Below, one piece after another: positions 9,561-21,930 of a stretch of 64,000 nucleotides of DNA. The stretch is taken from the NCBI RefSeq assembly GCF_003013715.1, contig NC_072815.1:1-64000 (forward strand), read 5' to 3'. The translations under genes and the position numbers were made by a program. This DNA is from Candidozyma auris. Taxonomy: Eukaryota > Ascomycota > Pichiomycetes > Serinales > Metschnikowiaceae. The stretch's first letter is position 1, and every line of letters begins with the position of its first letter. The notes under the pieces were generated by a model that had not been told where the DNA came from, ran no database searches, and saw only the letters and a program-made list of their open reading frames with translations.

Positions 9561-10976
9561 TCACCCTTTCTCATCCGTCATGCTATCATCGTCATAGTCT
9601 GCTGGTGCGGGCATATAACGTGGAAGGTGCTCCACTTGGTTGTACAACGGCGCATCCGGGCCCTCTTGTCTGTAAAATACAATGGGGGACGTGTTCTCAA
9701 TCTTGCGCTCTTTCGCAGGATTGCCCGCAGATGCTATCCTCAAGCAAATATACAAGCGGGCTGTTTTATGAATATTGCATAACATAAACGTTTGGCCGAT
9801 ATCGCTCACATAACAGTCCCACCACGAGCGGTCAAGGCTGAGACGATAGCAAACATTTTCATCGAGTTTTTCGCTGTATTTTGAGGGTGATTTTTTAGAG
9901 AGAAGGGGACTGTAGTTTTCGACCTTCTCGAAATCGCTTAGATCGACCTGAAGCTCGAGAGGGTGCTTGCGAAGGACAAAGGACGATTCTAAAACAGATT
10001 CCCGTGTACCTTGATACCTCACTGTCAGAAGAAGTTTAATCTCGATGTGAGTAAATTTAATGGCAGGCGGGGGCACGGATCCTCTCTTGTCTAACTTGTT
10101 CATTCCTAAAGCGTCCATTAGGTTCAGGTATGAAAAGGATGTAGATAAGTCAAGATCCACAAATCTGGAAAGCCTACTGCCTGCTTGGAGCACACGGTTA
10201 GTTGTGCCCTTCTCGGTTTCGATTGGGATGACTTCTTTAAATCGCACATTAAGATCAAACGGTACCTCCACTGCGTTCGACGAAAACAACAGTCTGAGAA
10301 AGCTTTTATTTTTTTTCAAATCACTGTCAATAGCATACTTTACTTTTTTGCAAGCGTGGCTCTCGTCGGGTAAAAGGTCTTTGCTCGACGCGTCGCAGAG
10401 ACTCAATAGACTGAAGAAGCTGTCTGAATTTCTGGGCGCAAAGTAAATCGGCACCGACTGCTTGATGTTGAACCGGAAACTCAGCGCCATCTTCACCCGG
10501 GCCTTGACACTGTACTGAACAAAACAATAATCACTTAAATTTACTCCATCGAAGAAGCTGCCGGGGAGTGTGGCGTGGTAACGACGTTCGTTCCAAAGGT
10601 ATTCCCTCTTGTGGAGGATTTTCTTGTCCTTCACACACTGGATAACGTGCTCTTTTCCGGGAAACACAAACTCAAACGGATAATTGTATCTGCCACTGGT
10701 CAAGGTGTAACTTTTCAGCATGGCCACATTCTGGACATGTGGAGGCGGGAAGACCTTGTTGGTGATATGGAGGAGCTTGTGGCTCTCCTGTCCTGAAAGG
10801 CGCACGCCATTGTTGTATTGATAGTTTTTCGACTTGGCCAATCCAAAAAGTTCGACTTCCACAGCCTCCAAGTTAAGCCTGTCCTTCACTAACACTTGGG
10901 CAATACCTTCAACTTTGCTGCCACTTGTGTAGAGCTGAGGATTAGTGATGTTTAGAAAAAGGGAGTTTCCGACCAT
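9561..10976 (-). CDS. Arrestin-like protein, possible ubiquitin-ligase adaptor
   Basis: This 471-residue protein is intact. Its first half resembles the arrestin N-terminal fold: MVGNSLFLNITNPQLYTSG opens a beta-strand domain, followed by VLVKDRLNLEAVEVELFG and a conserved-looking YPFEFVFPG segment near residue 100. The second half (from about residue 200) continues with beta-strand-type sequence. Near the C-terminus are APLYNQ and PRYMPAPADYDDD, which only loosely resemble the PxY motifs that fungal alpha-arrestins use to bind Rsp5. The expected role is recruiting Rsp5 to membrane transporters for ubiquitination and endocytosis, or a related trafficking function. I cannot assign it to a specific ART or ROG protein. 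It is the first fully intact gene after the frameshifted metal transporters. Confidence 0.6.
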   Translation of the reverse strand: MVGNSLFLNITNPQLYTSGSKVEGIAQVLVKDRLNLEAVEVELFGLAKSKNYQYNNGVRLSGQESHKLLHITNKVFPPPHVQNVAMLKSYTLTSGRYNYPFEFVFPGKEHVIQCVKDKKILHKREYLWNERRYHATLPGSFFDGVNLSDYCFVQYSVKARVKMALSFRFNIKQSVPIYFAPRNSDSFFSLLSLCDASSKDLLPDESHACKKVKYAIDSDLKKNKSFLRLLFSSNAVEVPFDLNVRFKEVIPIETEKGTTNRVLQAGSRLSRFVDLDLSTSFSYLNLMDALGMNKLDKRGSVPPPAIKFTHIEIKLLLTVRYQGTRESVLESSFVLRKHPLELQVDLSDFEKVENYSPLLSKKSPSKYSEKLDENVCYRLSLDRSWWDCYVSDIGQTFMLCNIHKTARLYICLRIASAGNPAKERKIENTSPIVFYRQEGPDAPLYNQVEHLPRYMPAPADYDDDSMTDEKG

Positions 10977-13900
10977 TTTGCCATCTCAAAAAGGTCTGGC
11001 GCCAGCGGATACATATATGTGTAGCTTGTCACGATTTTACGAGATATAGTCTATTGATAGAGGGTCAGCCGTGTGGCTTTCTGTCATGAGAATGGATTGG
11101 TAACCATACAGGGCCATCGTCTCCAGAAATGGAACGGGATCGGAGAAGTGGCGGTGAGGATGGCGGAACGACAGAGAGGTGGAGATCTCAAATCTTGATT
11201 TTGAGGTTTTGAGGGGCTTAGTCGCAAACGTACATGAAGATTTCGTACTTTTATATGCATATCCCTCATTGTACGTTCCAAATTGAGAAAAATTTATAGT
11301 ATTTAGGAAATACACTTCTCGGTGCCCCCTGCGTGAGATGACGGTGTTGACACCCCCTACTCCCTCAGTGTGCGGTGACTATTTGATGGTGCGCACAAAA
11401 AATTGGCAGCCATTTATCGACTTCAAAATTAATGCTGAGTGAGAGCAGTTGAAATGCTTAAATGGACTCTATAAGTACTTCAGTGGCTGTGAAATCCAGC
11501 TAGGCTTTCATAAAGAGGTCTGGCCTGAAACGTGAATTTTAGTGACTTGATGCATTCTTTAGATCATGCACAGGCTTGCATAAGTGGTCCAAAAATGCGA
11601 TATAATAGTGGTGTTCCGTGATACATGCAAAATTCTAGTGGATCATGAAACAAGTAATGCAGATCCAAATGTTGTGAATTTTGAATATTGATGTGCCGCG
11701 AATTTCCTTGCCTTGTACCACACTTCTGATTTGTGAAAATTATTGATCTGAATCCTACAGTGCTTTTGTTAAAGGATCAGAGTAGTCTGAAGATGTTGCT
11801 TCTTATACCCTTTTTTTTTTTTATAACTTGAATCAAGTAGTCATATCCTCCATCGAATTGGTTCGTCGTTGAAAAATACTTCGTCGGCATTCATCACCAA
11901 ATGAGATGCACCTTCTAACTTTGTACATCACAAATCTGACGAAGCACAGATTCCTTCGCTTCAGCTCTCTTAGCGCGCCTGTTGGTTCGAAAACTGGGGG
12001 GCCTCCCATAGCAGCGGTTCTAAGAATATGGGAGGTAATGCAGACGACGTAGCATGAGTTGGTGATTTATAAAGAGGTTGCAGCGTGATTCAATACTGAC
12101 GTCTGTATCAAAGCTTTCGGTTCTAAAATGACTGTTATTTGGACCAGTGCTTGCTCTTTAAAAATTGTGAAGTAAAACTAGATATACTGTTGTCTTCAGA
12201 TTACTCACCAACAAGGAAAGGTACACTCCACATCAATAAGTTGTCATATTCACCGAAGAAACTCGTCATGTATTGCAAATTTGAATGGCTATGACGTCTT
12301 GGCGTTCTTCCAAATATTTGCGAAGCTTACCGGGTTAATAAATACCAGATGATTTCTTTCACTACCGGCAGGCAGTAAACGAAATGAGGAAGATTTGCTA
12401 GGCATAACCAACTGTGGTGGAAAACCTTTGTTCTTGTCAAACCTCCTGATAACAGTTCTGACTTCCCCACACCTTTGCAAAGTGCGCTTTGCTTTCGCCG
12501 TCGCCACATACGGCATCCTCAACCCCTTTTTCAAACGAGAGAAAAGGGTTATGGTTCAATAGAGAGATAAGTGGAAGGGCTTAACGGTCATTCCAGGTAC
12601 AATGCCAAGAGGACAACCAAAACCACTGGCCACTGCATTTTTATTCATTCAATGGCATGGAGTGACAGGGAGCGAGATGAAGGCGGGACCCAATAGTATA
12701 AAACAGCGATAAAGAAGCCAAATATGCGCTGCTGTTAGGTTAGCACGTATTTTAGTGATACTTATATTCCTTAATGTAAACCACGTACTAGCCGCTTCAA
12801 AAGGTATAAAGAGTCGAGAGGCGACGCGGTATAGCTCCGATTATCGGGCATAACCACGAAAACTCACCCGTGCTTTTACTGTTAATGATTCGCCATAATC
12901 CTAACAGCTGCATTACCCCCTTGTTTCAATTTGTGCGTCTCGATAGCTTCTCTGAAGGCATCGGATTTTGATGTTGAACTCAGGAGAGAGGTTCAAGAGA
13001 GAGTTTTCGAGCCCATCGAGCCGAATGGCGCTTTCTTATTCTGGTTGCATGAAAAATCCACATTGGTTAGGTTAACTGAACACTATTCGATGAACGAGAT
13101 TGAGGTGTGTGGATTTCGTCGCAAGTATCATAAAGCACCTTGCATCAAGGTGTGCTAACTCTCCCTTACCCCATTGTATCTATATTTTTTATAAAGAGGA
13201 GATAGGTTGGGGTATGCCAGTGTGTAGTGGCATTCGCTAAATTGGAGTTTATTTTGCGCGCCAAGCGCAGACAATAATACGAAAGGTTACGAGTTTGATG
13301 CGGGATACATCGTATATTTAGCCGAACCACATAGATGCGAGGCAATTTTTATTCGTCGAGTCTCTAAACGGGTAGTTTGCCCTAGGCAAAGGATAATCAT
13401 CTTTATCAAAGATGTAACTTGTAAATAAGCTTCTTAGATTTTTAAACATCTCCTAATGTCATCTAGAATCAAAGAATTGGAAATGAATAGGCACTCTTAT
13501 ATTCAACAACGATTTCTGTAAATACATCGATGAGACCCGTGTCACGATAAGATGGTTACCTGAACCCATTGTGCATTTGCAAGAGCCACATTAGTTTTGT
13601 GACTGTCCTTTATTGGTGAGTAAAAGGGGCATTTATCCGAGATAATTCCAAAAAGCTCCCAAATTCAATGATCTCTTTACTTTCTACAGTCCTTATCCTA
13701 CCATTGAGATTTTAATTGCGTTTGATGTTGGAAATGCTTTAAAAAGTGTCATTGTAGCCGTGACTGGCATCGGCATCGGTTTTTCAGATCCCCGTCAAGA
13801 ACCTGTGGCGCTACTCGCAATTGTATGCCAAACCAAATTTAAATCTTGGAGCAAGGCTTGTTCACTTAGTCCGAAACCCAGAGGCGAAAATTTACTCGCT

Positions 13901-15112
13901 TCGAGAGTTGCGAGGGAGGCTTCATGCATTGTGGTCCATGGAGTGCCTATCAAAATAACATCGCTCCGTACAAGAATGCAGAGTGCCGGTCGTACAATTA
14001 TGGCTGCTCGAACAAAGAAGGCCGCAACTAAGCATTGCATATTTTTTTTAGCTACACAAAATGGTTTTTTCAGATTTTAAGAATAACACAAGTCGAATAA
14101 AAGGGGCTTTGCTTTCTCATCACCAACCCCCTCGTTGTCTTGTCACAAAATTCTCATTTTGGATAATTATTCAAAGATTGTTAGAGTGCGCCGCTTTCTA
14201 CAAACGGCTGGAAGATAGAGCCGCTTGGAAGGAAGGCACCATGCAACCTGTCGCGGATGCCTCTAGTGGGCACTCCACTTGCGCTTCCACCAATCAAGTG
14301 GAGATAAGCTATCGACATCAAGGTCATAAAGAGGGCGAGGAACAATACAATTATACTACACTTCTTGTTTGTGGCAACGAAAATATGCAAATGGATAGTG
14401 CAGCATGACACATGCACAAACGATGGGCTATCATAAACGCGTAATAAAGATTTCCTTGCATCTTTTCATCAGTTCCGATGAAATATAAATTGACTCATCG
14501 TCCTCATGCTCTTGATCTCTCCATCCCCTGATATCAGTACATCATGACATATATGCGATGTCCCCAGCCTTCAAACTCTACTACTTTGGCATATGATGTG
14601 GACCAAACACTCCCCGTTATTTGTCAAGGCGGTACTGCCTTCGTGCCGGGCTCCACATGGAACTTTTCGCCAAAGGCTTCTTTGTCGGGCTCATTGATAG
14701 CAATACTGGTAATTATCAACTACATATTTCAATGAATGAGTAGAAATATCGATGTAAACATGCTTTCATGGGTGCGGAGCAGTTGAAGATCGAGAAAAGA
14801 AGGGAGGGGTAGGATAGTTACTTGCCGGATTGGCGACTTCCATTTTTTTCCTTTTCTACAATTAAAATCTCACTTTGTTTCTTTGAGGCAACATTCTCAC
14901 GTCCAAAATACACTGCTCAACGGACTCGTGATTGGTGGCAAGCAGATCCTCCTTCTTCTTCGATAGACTTGAATCTGTGTCAGGCATTTGACGCTACCCT
15001 TCGTCTTCACACTGTCAATGCTTCATGTTATTCAAATTGGATTCAGGTGGGTTCCAAGCTCCATAAAAGTTAGTATTCGTTACTCTAGGTGCAGCGTGTG
15101 GGCTTCGCAAAC
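10977..15112. other. Gene-poor 4.1 kb, possible decayed genes
   Basis: No intact gene was found. Composition is AT-rich with scattered short frames. Coding-like fragments on the minus strand near 13.75-14.42 kb are listed separately. I see no tRNA, transposon end or tandem array here. Confidence 0.5.
13750..14417 (-). pseudogene. Possible relic of a type II membrane protein gene
   Basis: A minus-strand frame opening at 14417 has a short hydrophilic start, then a strong membrane segment (CSIIVLFLALFMTLMSIAYL), then a stop after 78 codons. Downstream on the same strand, coding-like stretches in other frames continue to about 13750 with many stops (for example PRFKFGLAYNCE and DADASHGYNDTF). 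A signal-anchor followed by a lumenal domain is the layout of Golgi glycosyltransferases, but no diagnostic motif is present. This is a weak call based on reading-frame character only. Confidence 0.3.
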
Positions 15113-16339
15113 CTAGTGTGTTACTTGAATCACTTTTCTTTTGAGTATGTCAGACCCTTCGTGCTCGCGGCCAGTGCTGACGGCGTTGGCTGCGCTAGAA
15201 CTTCTACGTTCGTCTCCGTTACCTTGAATATTACCTTGAACATTATCTTGATCATTAATTTGAACGCCCTTTACGTCATCCATGGAAGCTCTCCCAAGCA
15301 GGAAGCCATGATGGGGCAAATACTGTGTGGCAAGGGATAACGCCAGATAAACAGCAAGGAGAAAGACCGAGAAGGAACAGTGTCTCCGGGGATCATTCTC
15401 GAAGAGGGTGTACATTGTTATAGCAACACTCAACATGAACAATAATGTGATTAAGTGGCTCACAATAGCCCACATTTCTTCCTTGTGAGATAGATTTTGG
15501 CATGCTCTCGGGTGCCTTCTCTGAGAAATTATTCGCCAGTCGCCAATGAACATGCTTATTCCGTAAAACAAAGAGCACATGTGAATTATCACCTCACAAA
15601 TTTGAGACACGTTCTCCTTGGCGTATCCTTGTAAGTATCTTGCTTGCCATTCAGTGAGACAGCCCCCGAGAGAGTAGTCGTAACACTTTCTGGTCTCATC
15701 AATCTCACATCGAGACTTCTCGCTGTACAAACAGAAAATCCAGAAGCAGCTTGCGTAATCACATTTCTCCCCAACTTTGCTAAGACAATCTCTACGCGCA
15801 TCCTTGAGACATTTGACCCTTTCTTCATTCAGATATGTGGCGGTGAATCTACTTTCCTTCAAGCGGACAACCGCACCTGTGTTAGTTTTTAAATTTGGTA
15901 GCGAGGCCAGGACCGACACCGTCACGTCAGCTGTCTCATTATTGGTGGTTGATCCTGGAGCATTCTTTTGTTTGAAGGTGTTCATCATTAAGACGATGAA
16001 AAGAGGAACCAAAAGCAACAGCCAGAAAAAGACCCGCTTATTGACGTGTCCGAAAAAGTTTTTATAAAATTTTCTCCTCCAGCGCTTGTTATTCTATGGG
16101 TTAGTATTTGAAGAACCCTCTATAATTCCAGATCGACATACCGAAGAAGCCTTGCCATTGGCGGCACCATCTTGGTTGGTGGAATTCGGGAAGTGTTGAG
16201 ATCGATAGTTGCCAGATTGCTCCTTAGAAAAAAGGGGTTCAGGAATCTGATTGTTACAAGACTTATTGTAAGGTGGGTTTGGAGCCTGATGAGGCGAGTT
16301 GCCCTGACTGGGAACAGGGTTTCGGTGATTTGCTGACAT
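15113..16339 (-). CDS. Orphan four-TM protein with Cys-rich loop, one intron
   Basis: The coding exons are 16339-16142 and 16093-15113, giving 392 residues. A 48-bp intron with GTATGT, TACTAAC and a terminal TAG joins them in phase 0, and without splicing the frame stops at once. The N-terminal 85 residues are hydrophilic and rich in Asn, Pro and Ser. Helix 1 lies at about 87-106 (FFWLLLLVPLFIVLMMN). A Cys-rich region follows at about 160-215, with paired cysteines (CDYASCFWIFC and others) and nearby N-glycosylation sequons, suggesting a disulfide-bonded lumenal or external loop. Three further helices lie near 230, 271 and 305, and the tail is hydrophilic. I do not recognise the family. The Brr6/Brl1 nuclear-envelope proteins also pair Cys-rich lumenal loops with helices, but their signature is absent. 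Confidence 0.75.
16094..16141 (-). other. Spliceosomal intron, 48 bp
   Basis: On the minus strand it starts GTATGT and ends CCATAG, with a perfect TACTAAC branch site at 16106-16100, six bases before the 3' end. The intron itself contains an in-frame stop, so splicing is needed for the 392-residue product. Confidence 0.85.
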
Positions 16340-19300
16340 TTTTGTTGATGATCGGAAAATAGTTTGAGGAAAGAAGAAAAATTGAAGTAGTGGAAAAAAT
16401 TGAGGACGTGTAAGGGATCAGAAGGGGGGGGGGCAGACATGAAACTAGGTCCTCGACAGCCGCACGCGACGATTTGGAATATAACTGATCTGAACTATGA
16501 AGGTCGAGGTCCCATGCGAAAGAATTCTGTAGGTGAATCTTGCCTTATAAATAGTGGCTGTTTCAAAGGAGGAAAGAGTGGTTGCTTGAAGAGGAAGAGG
16601 AAAATAAACGGAATCAGGCATTTTTTTAGTATTTCTTCTTTTTTCTTTCCGCCGTTAAGGTTTTTCGCTAGATCGCTTATCTTTTCCACGCAGATATTGT
16701 GCGCGAGGCCCTTGCATGTTCCTGGAACCACACAAGTTGACCAGATGCTTGCGTAGGGAAGTCACAATTTTGCCTTTGAAGTATTTTATGTCAGTTGCGT
16801 CGTTGCATTTACTATATTCTGGGTGACTGTGCAATGTAACGTCAGCTTTCTCGCCTTGAGATGGAAACATGAGAAAGAAGACTGCTTTCACAGACTTGAT
16901 TGAGACAAGCGGTCTCCTCTATTCGGACAATTTGACGTTTTTGACATATCAAGTCAAGTTATGTCAATTCTGCCTCTACCATAAATATCCCATCAATACA
17001 TGCTCTCTTCCTAGCGAGTTTACTTTATCTACGTCGAGATGGGTCCTTGTGAGAGAATGCATGAAGATGCCTCAATCACCAATTCCAGTTGAAAGAATAC
17101 CATGTTTGACAGCCACATAGTACAGCACGGCTCATGAAGTCATCATACAACGATAAATGCTAAAAATCGTGTACCTTTGCGCTCACGGGTCGTGGAGTCA
17201 TATTGACACTCCAGAATGACAAGGCAAGACCACAGTTGCTCAAAGTTTTCGAAAGCAGCACTTTGAAAGAATGTACTAGCAAAGCTGCTTATTCATGGAG
17301 TACCTTATGTGCGATCCATCCCGACTTGCGTGTAAATATTGAGAACTTTCGGAGTTCTTGGCGAAATGTTCCAGTGATGACCATTGTGTGGGAATAGTAG
17401 GCAAAATATTTCATGGGCCAAACGTGATGATATATAGCAAGCTCGAGATATTCTCTCTTTGTTGTTTCTGGCGTCGTATATTTCATGATTTTACCATTTT
17501 CTGGATATTGGAATGGACAGTGGGACATCGTCAGATCTGTTCACAGCGAGATTTCATTCACTAATCATCTCTTTGTCAAGCGTACAGAATGACGCCTTTA
17601 AAGCCTCATTAATCTCAAGCTTCGATCCACAATGCCGAACCATTCTTTAAACTCCACCCATTTGACGTCGTATCAAGGCTGGGTGTCATGAGGGGTGATA
17701 AAACAGGCATCGGGCATACTCAACAGTATCCAGTGTATTCAATAATGTAAACAATCGAGGTCCAGGGACATCTTGTGCTTGTTTAGATGACAATATCTGA
17801 AATCGAGGTCATTTTGAACAAAAGTGGTCACAGCTCAACTTCTGACAGCCTGCTGCCGGACAACGCTACTACATTGAGTAGCTTCCCCAGAATATTATCG
17901 CTCATCATCATTAGATTGCTGCCAGATGGTTATATCATGATCTATAGCCGTCGGCTGTTTTCGCCCGTAATACTAGTGACTCTCAACGCAGAAGACTCAA
18001 ACTTTGTTTCAGATCGAGATCATCAGTCGTAGATATCGTATTCTGGCAATCCAGTGGCCAAATTATGGAGAAATTGAGGACATTTGTGTTTTCAGCTTCA
18101 GAGAGAAGTGTTGTCTGTTGTGATTCGGGAGTGGAATTTCTGAGCGCGTCGAGAAATGGCAACCTCGAGACGAGTTACTTAGCGGGGAGAAAACTAAACA
18201 CAAGGAGATAAATTAAAGTGATAAAGTCTTGATGTAGATGTGGTGGTATTAGGTTGACGTTATTGGTCAACTGGCTTCCAATAAAGTCGAAGAACTGCAA
18301 TGCCCATTCCTGAGCCTCTTCCAATCCTCAATGAAACCCTACGTCATCTACAGCATAAGCTTAGAATATGTGATTCATGTCTATACAATGGTACACATGA
18401 AAGGGACGGCGCCACGTCCAGCGTGCTTGTTCAAGTTGTTGTCCTTTGGGGCGTTGTTCTTGTTTTGAGTAGTCTGAGCGGCCATATTGAATATTGAAGT
18501 TGATGAGGATGGAGACAAGCGAACAGCCCTCCTTATATACCCCTTGAGACCATAATTCCTGCTGCTTTTAGTACTCTGATTTCCAGTGAAATTGTGTCAT
18601 GATGATACCGCTTTTGGAATTGCAAAGGGCTATGTTTGACAGTGTTTCCGTTTTCGGCGTGGCAATGGCACGGGAGACTGGATCTTGAAAAGCATCCTGA
18701 TTTATTGGCCCAATTATTTACCAAAGATCTTCTTTGCGTCTCTCATGTAGATTACCAAAATATTTTATCTTGTTTCTTGGAACCTTCTTCCAGTCGTGAA
18801 TTCCCAGTAAACAACTATCGTCGATTTCACACAAGACAAATAGCATAGGCACCTCAACTAGAGGGTTGTAATTAAATACATCTTAAATGAGCGTTTGCCT
18901 TGTTTCATGAGCTTGTGTTGTGTTTGGAATAACTTCTATACCTCTAGTAGCAAATTCGTTCGTAGTACGTCCTATTTCATTCGAGCACCTACACTGCTGA
19001 AATTCGACTACAGTACACTTATAAGCAAATATATTTGCCAACTCACATCTCAAAGAGCTGTGGAAGTTTTTAGAACGATGTATTTACGGAATTCTTGTAG
19101 GTGTCATCTTTGAACCATGTGAGGGCGTCAATTGAACACTCAAGAAGCAATAGCAGTATGAGCTTCACCAATGTATTTTAAAGACTAATACTATTCTTTT
19201 CGTTGGGAGCATACCTTAGATCAAGCTTGTATGCTCTTTTAGGCTTCATCACTGACGCGTCTCCGATACCAACAGCACTGCGACTCATACAACACCACAG

Positions 19301-21930
19301 ACAAACTGATACAGCTTCGGGCATCACTTTATATAAAACCAAGGTTATTCAGGCTATTTTTACTGAAGTTGATACCAAACCTGATTTTTGGTGATGTTTA
19401 TAAAATACTCATTTCTGATCACCTTGTGAAAATGTATTATGGATGCAAAATACATGGTCGCATTCCACCAAACCACTGAATATTAAAAACGGGTTATATA
19501 TATAAAGAAAAAAGAAAGTAATGGAACAAATAGTAGCATGTCTTACCCGATGAAGAATAGAGCTATAAAATATTTACTTTCCAGTTCTGTGCAATTTGTT
19601 GATCGTATGTGCTTTGCATTGACAAAACATGTTATGTTCGCTTCCAGTGGTCCTAACACAGCCATCCTTTTGGTACAAGCCAGCTTACAGGCGTTTGGAG
19701 GCCAGTAGTTGATAACAGAAGTCAATTCTAGATAATTTTCTGCTATCGAACCTTAAAATCAAAGCAAAGACGTACAACGTTATAATCACAGCAGCATAAG
19801 AGGGAGAGTTGCACAATCATGTCAACAAACTTTTATAAAAACAATTCTTTACCTTTAACCTGTATGGCTACCCAGAAGGGAACAGTAAATTGGCTGCCAA
19901 GGAACTGTCAACAAGACTTGAGAAAGCATTGCTTGTACTTGAGTCAGCGACACCGAGTACATCCGCCTTGAAAAAGGTTTTTTTTGTTCGTTTATAATTA
20001 TACTGAAGAGGGCTTGTTAACCCTTTTGTAGCAACCTCTTGCAATAGAGCAAGAAACTAATTACACCTTAAACGGCTTTAACGGTGTTCCCCCGTACTCC
20101 ATTCTACATTGGATAATAAATTGATTTATTTAATTCACGTTAATGACCACTTTTGTATTCAATCGGATATAATCAACGCTCAGTATAGCAAAACACGACG
20201 AAAGAAGAGAAGCGAGTAAAATTCGACATCTTGTCGAAATTTTGTCTGGAAATGTGTTATTAGTTTTAGTCTGAGAAATGAAGGACTTCGTGTTTGCTTA
20301 CTCAATTTATCACTTATTACAATTTATTCTGCCGATAACTGCTACTCAGTGATGTATTTGCCAGCATGTCCTTTCACTACGATAAAAGATAATGATTCGA
20401 ATATTGCACAACGACTTAGATGATTAAAATCATAGAATGATAAAGAATGACTCTCATCACTTGGTGAACTATTTACTGCTGACCTGTAAGGTCTTTTCTC
20501 AAGAAAGTATGTGCTTCGTTTGTCGATGTCACAAAAAAATTACGGACATGTTGGAGACTATCAGCGCTGATTAAAAGCATAGATAATTTACGTGAACCTT
20601 TCAAAGTGTGAAACAGAAGTGGAGAGTATGATGATGGCTATTTAAAAAAGAATTTTTCTCATTCAAGCATCGCTTCAGGTCAAGCAAATATGAATAAAAG
20701 CAAAATTGACATGAATATTTTGTGATGAAGATCTTACAGAAAATGAGGAAAAGAGAAATTATAAAGTCCTTGATAGTAGGCACAGACCAAAGGGTTTGGA
20801 ACTCCAAGTCACGATTTTAATAATTTTCAGGCTCACATTGTGCCGTCATTTCGGAGAATGTATGTGTATTTTTAAAAGATAATAAAAGATTTATTTAGGA
20901 ACTATAGCACATCACAAACACAAATAAGGACTGGAGAGAATCATCAATCTGACGTTGTGAGAGAACAACTCGTTGTCGACAATCCATCTGGCCAACTTGT
21001 CCCACTCATCTCATCAGCTACCATAAATGGTTCTTTCATTTGATACTTGAAATTCTTAAGATCTTCGAATAGCTGTTTGGTGATTTCGATATAGTATAAC
21101 GTTGAAGTTTTTTTTTTATCAACAGTAAGTAGCTTGCTCAGGTATTACAAGAACGAAACACTACACACGAGGATTAAATGAAATAAAACGACGTCCATAT
21201 TATGTAGTTTAATGAACTTGTATAAAATAGAAGAGTATATTGTATGAAGTGTGTCCATCAATTATGGATCACTCAGCCAAATGAGACGAAGAGTAAGGGA
21301 AGCCACCTTCGAGGTCACAAGGACAGCAGTATGACTGAATTACTTACTTAAGTTTTTGTTTTGAATATACTGAAAGACAATCTGCTTATTTTGTGGGAAG
21401 CAAATGACAAATAACTACTTGATCGCACCCATTCTATATCTCTCAAGTATCTCAAACTAGCACAATAGCAAGAGAAGAGGTGAACACTACGTTGGTCATA
21501 GGGCGTCGATGTATCGATATGAACAGCTTACAACTACCAAACACCCTCAAAAGCACTCCATTGGCAGTGCCTGTGATAGTCAGGTTTCAAATCTAATTGA
21601 GTGAGTAATAACATGACTACGAACTAAATGAGACAAAATCAATACGAAGTAGCCGAAGACTGTAATCCAGCATTCAATGAATCACGCCTAAAGCAACCTC
21701 GACTACTTTGAAACATAGCTTTCTTGATTTAGAAGAAAGTTTTGTCTACAATCATCCTCAGCACAATAGCAAGAAAGTATAGCGACTACAACTACTCGTG
21801 AAGCTCTGATTAATGATAATGAACTATTTAGAGGTAGCCATGATGCTTGATCTAACAGAAACTCAAGCCTTTCGAGGACACCCTAAGTGGCACAACTCTT
21901 CGTATGATATTGGGCGACTAGCAACTACTG
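16340..21930. other. Gene desert, AT-rich
   Basis: These 5.6 kb contain no frame above about 120 codons and none with recognisable features. The stretch from about 18.5 to 21.9 kb is the most AT-rich of the window and lacks obvious repeats. It could be decayed subtelomere. A regional centromere is an unlikely alternative so near an end. Confidence 0.55.

Noticed and set aside
18500..21900. Regional centromere
   Set aside because: AT-rich and gene-free, but only 20 kb from a chromosome end and next to an old telomere. Subtelomeric decay is the simpler reading.
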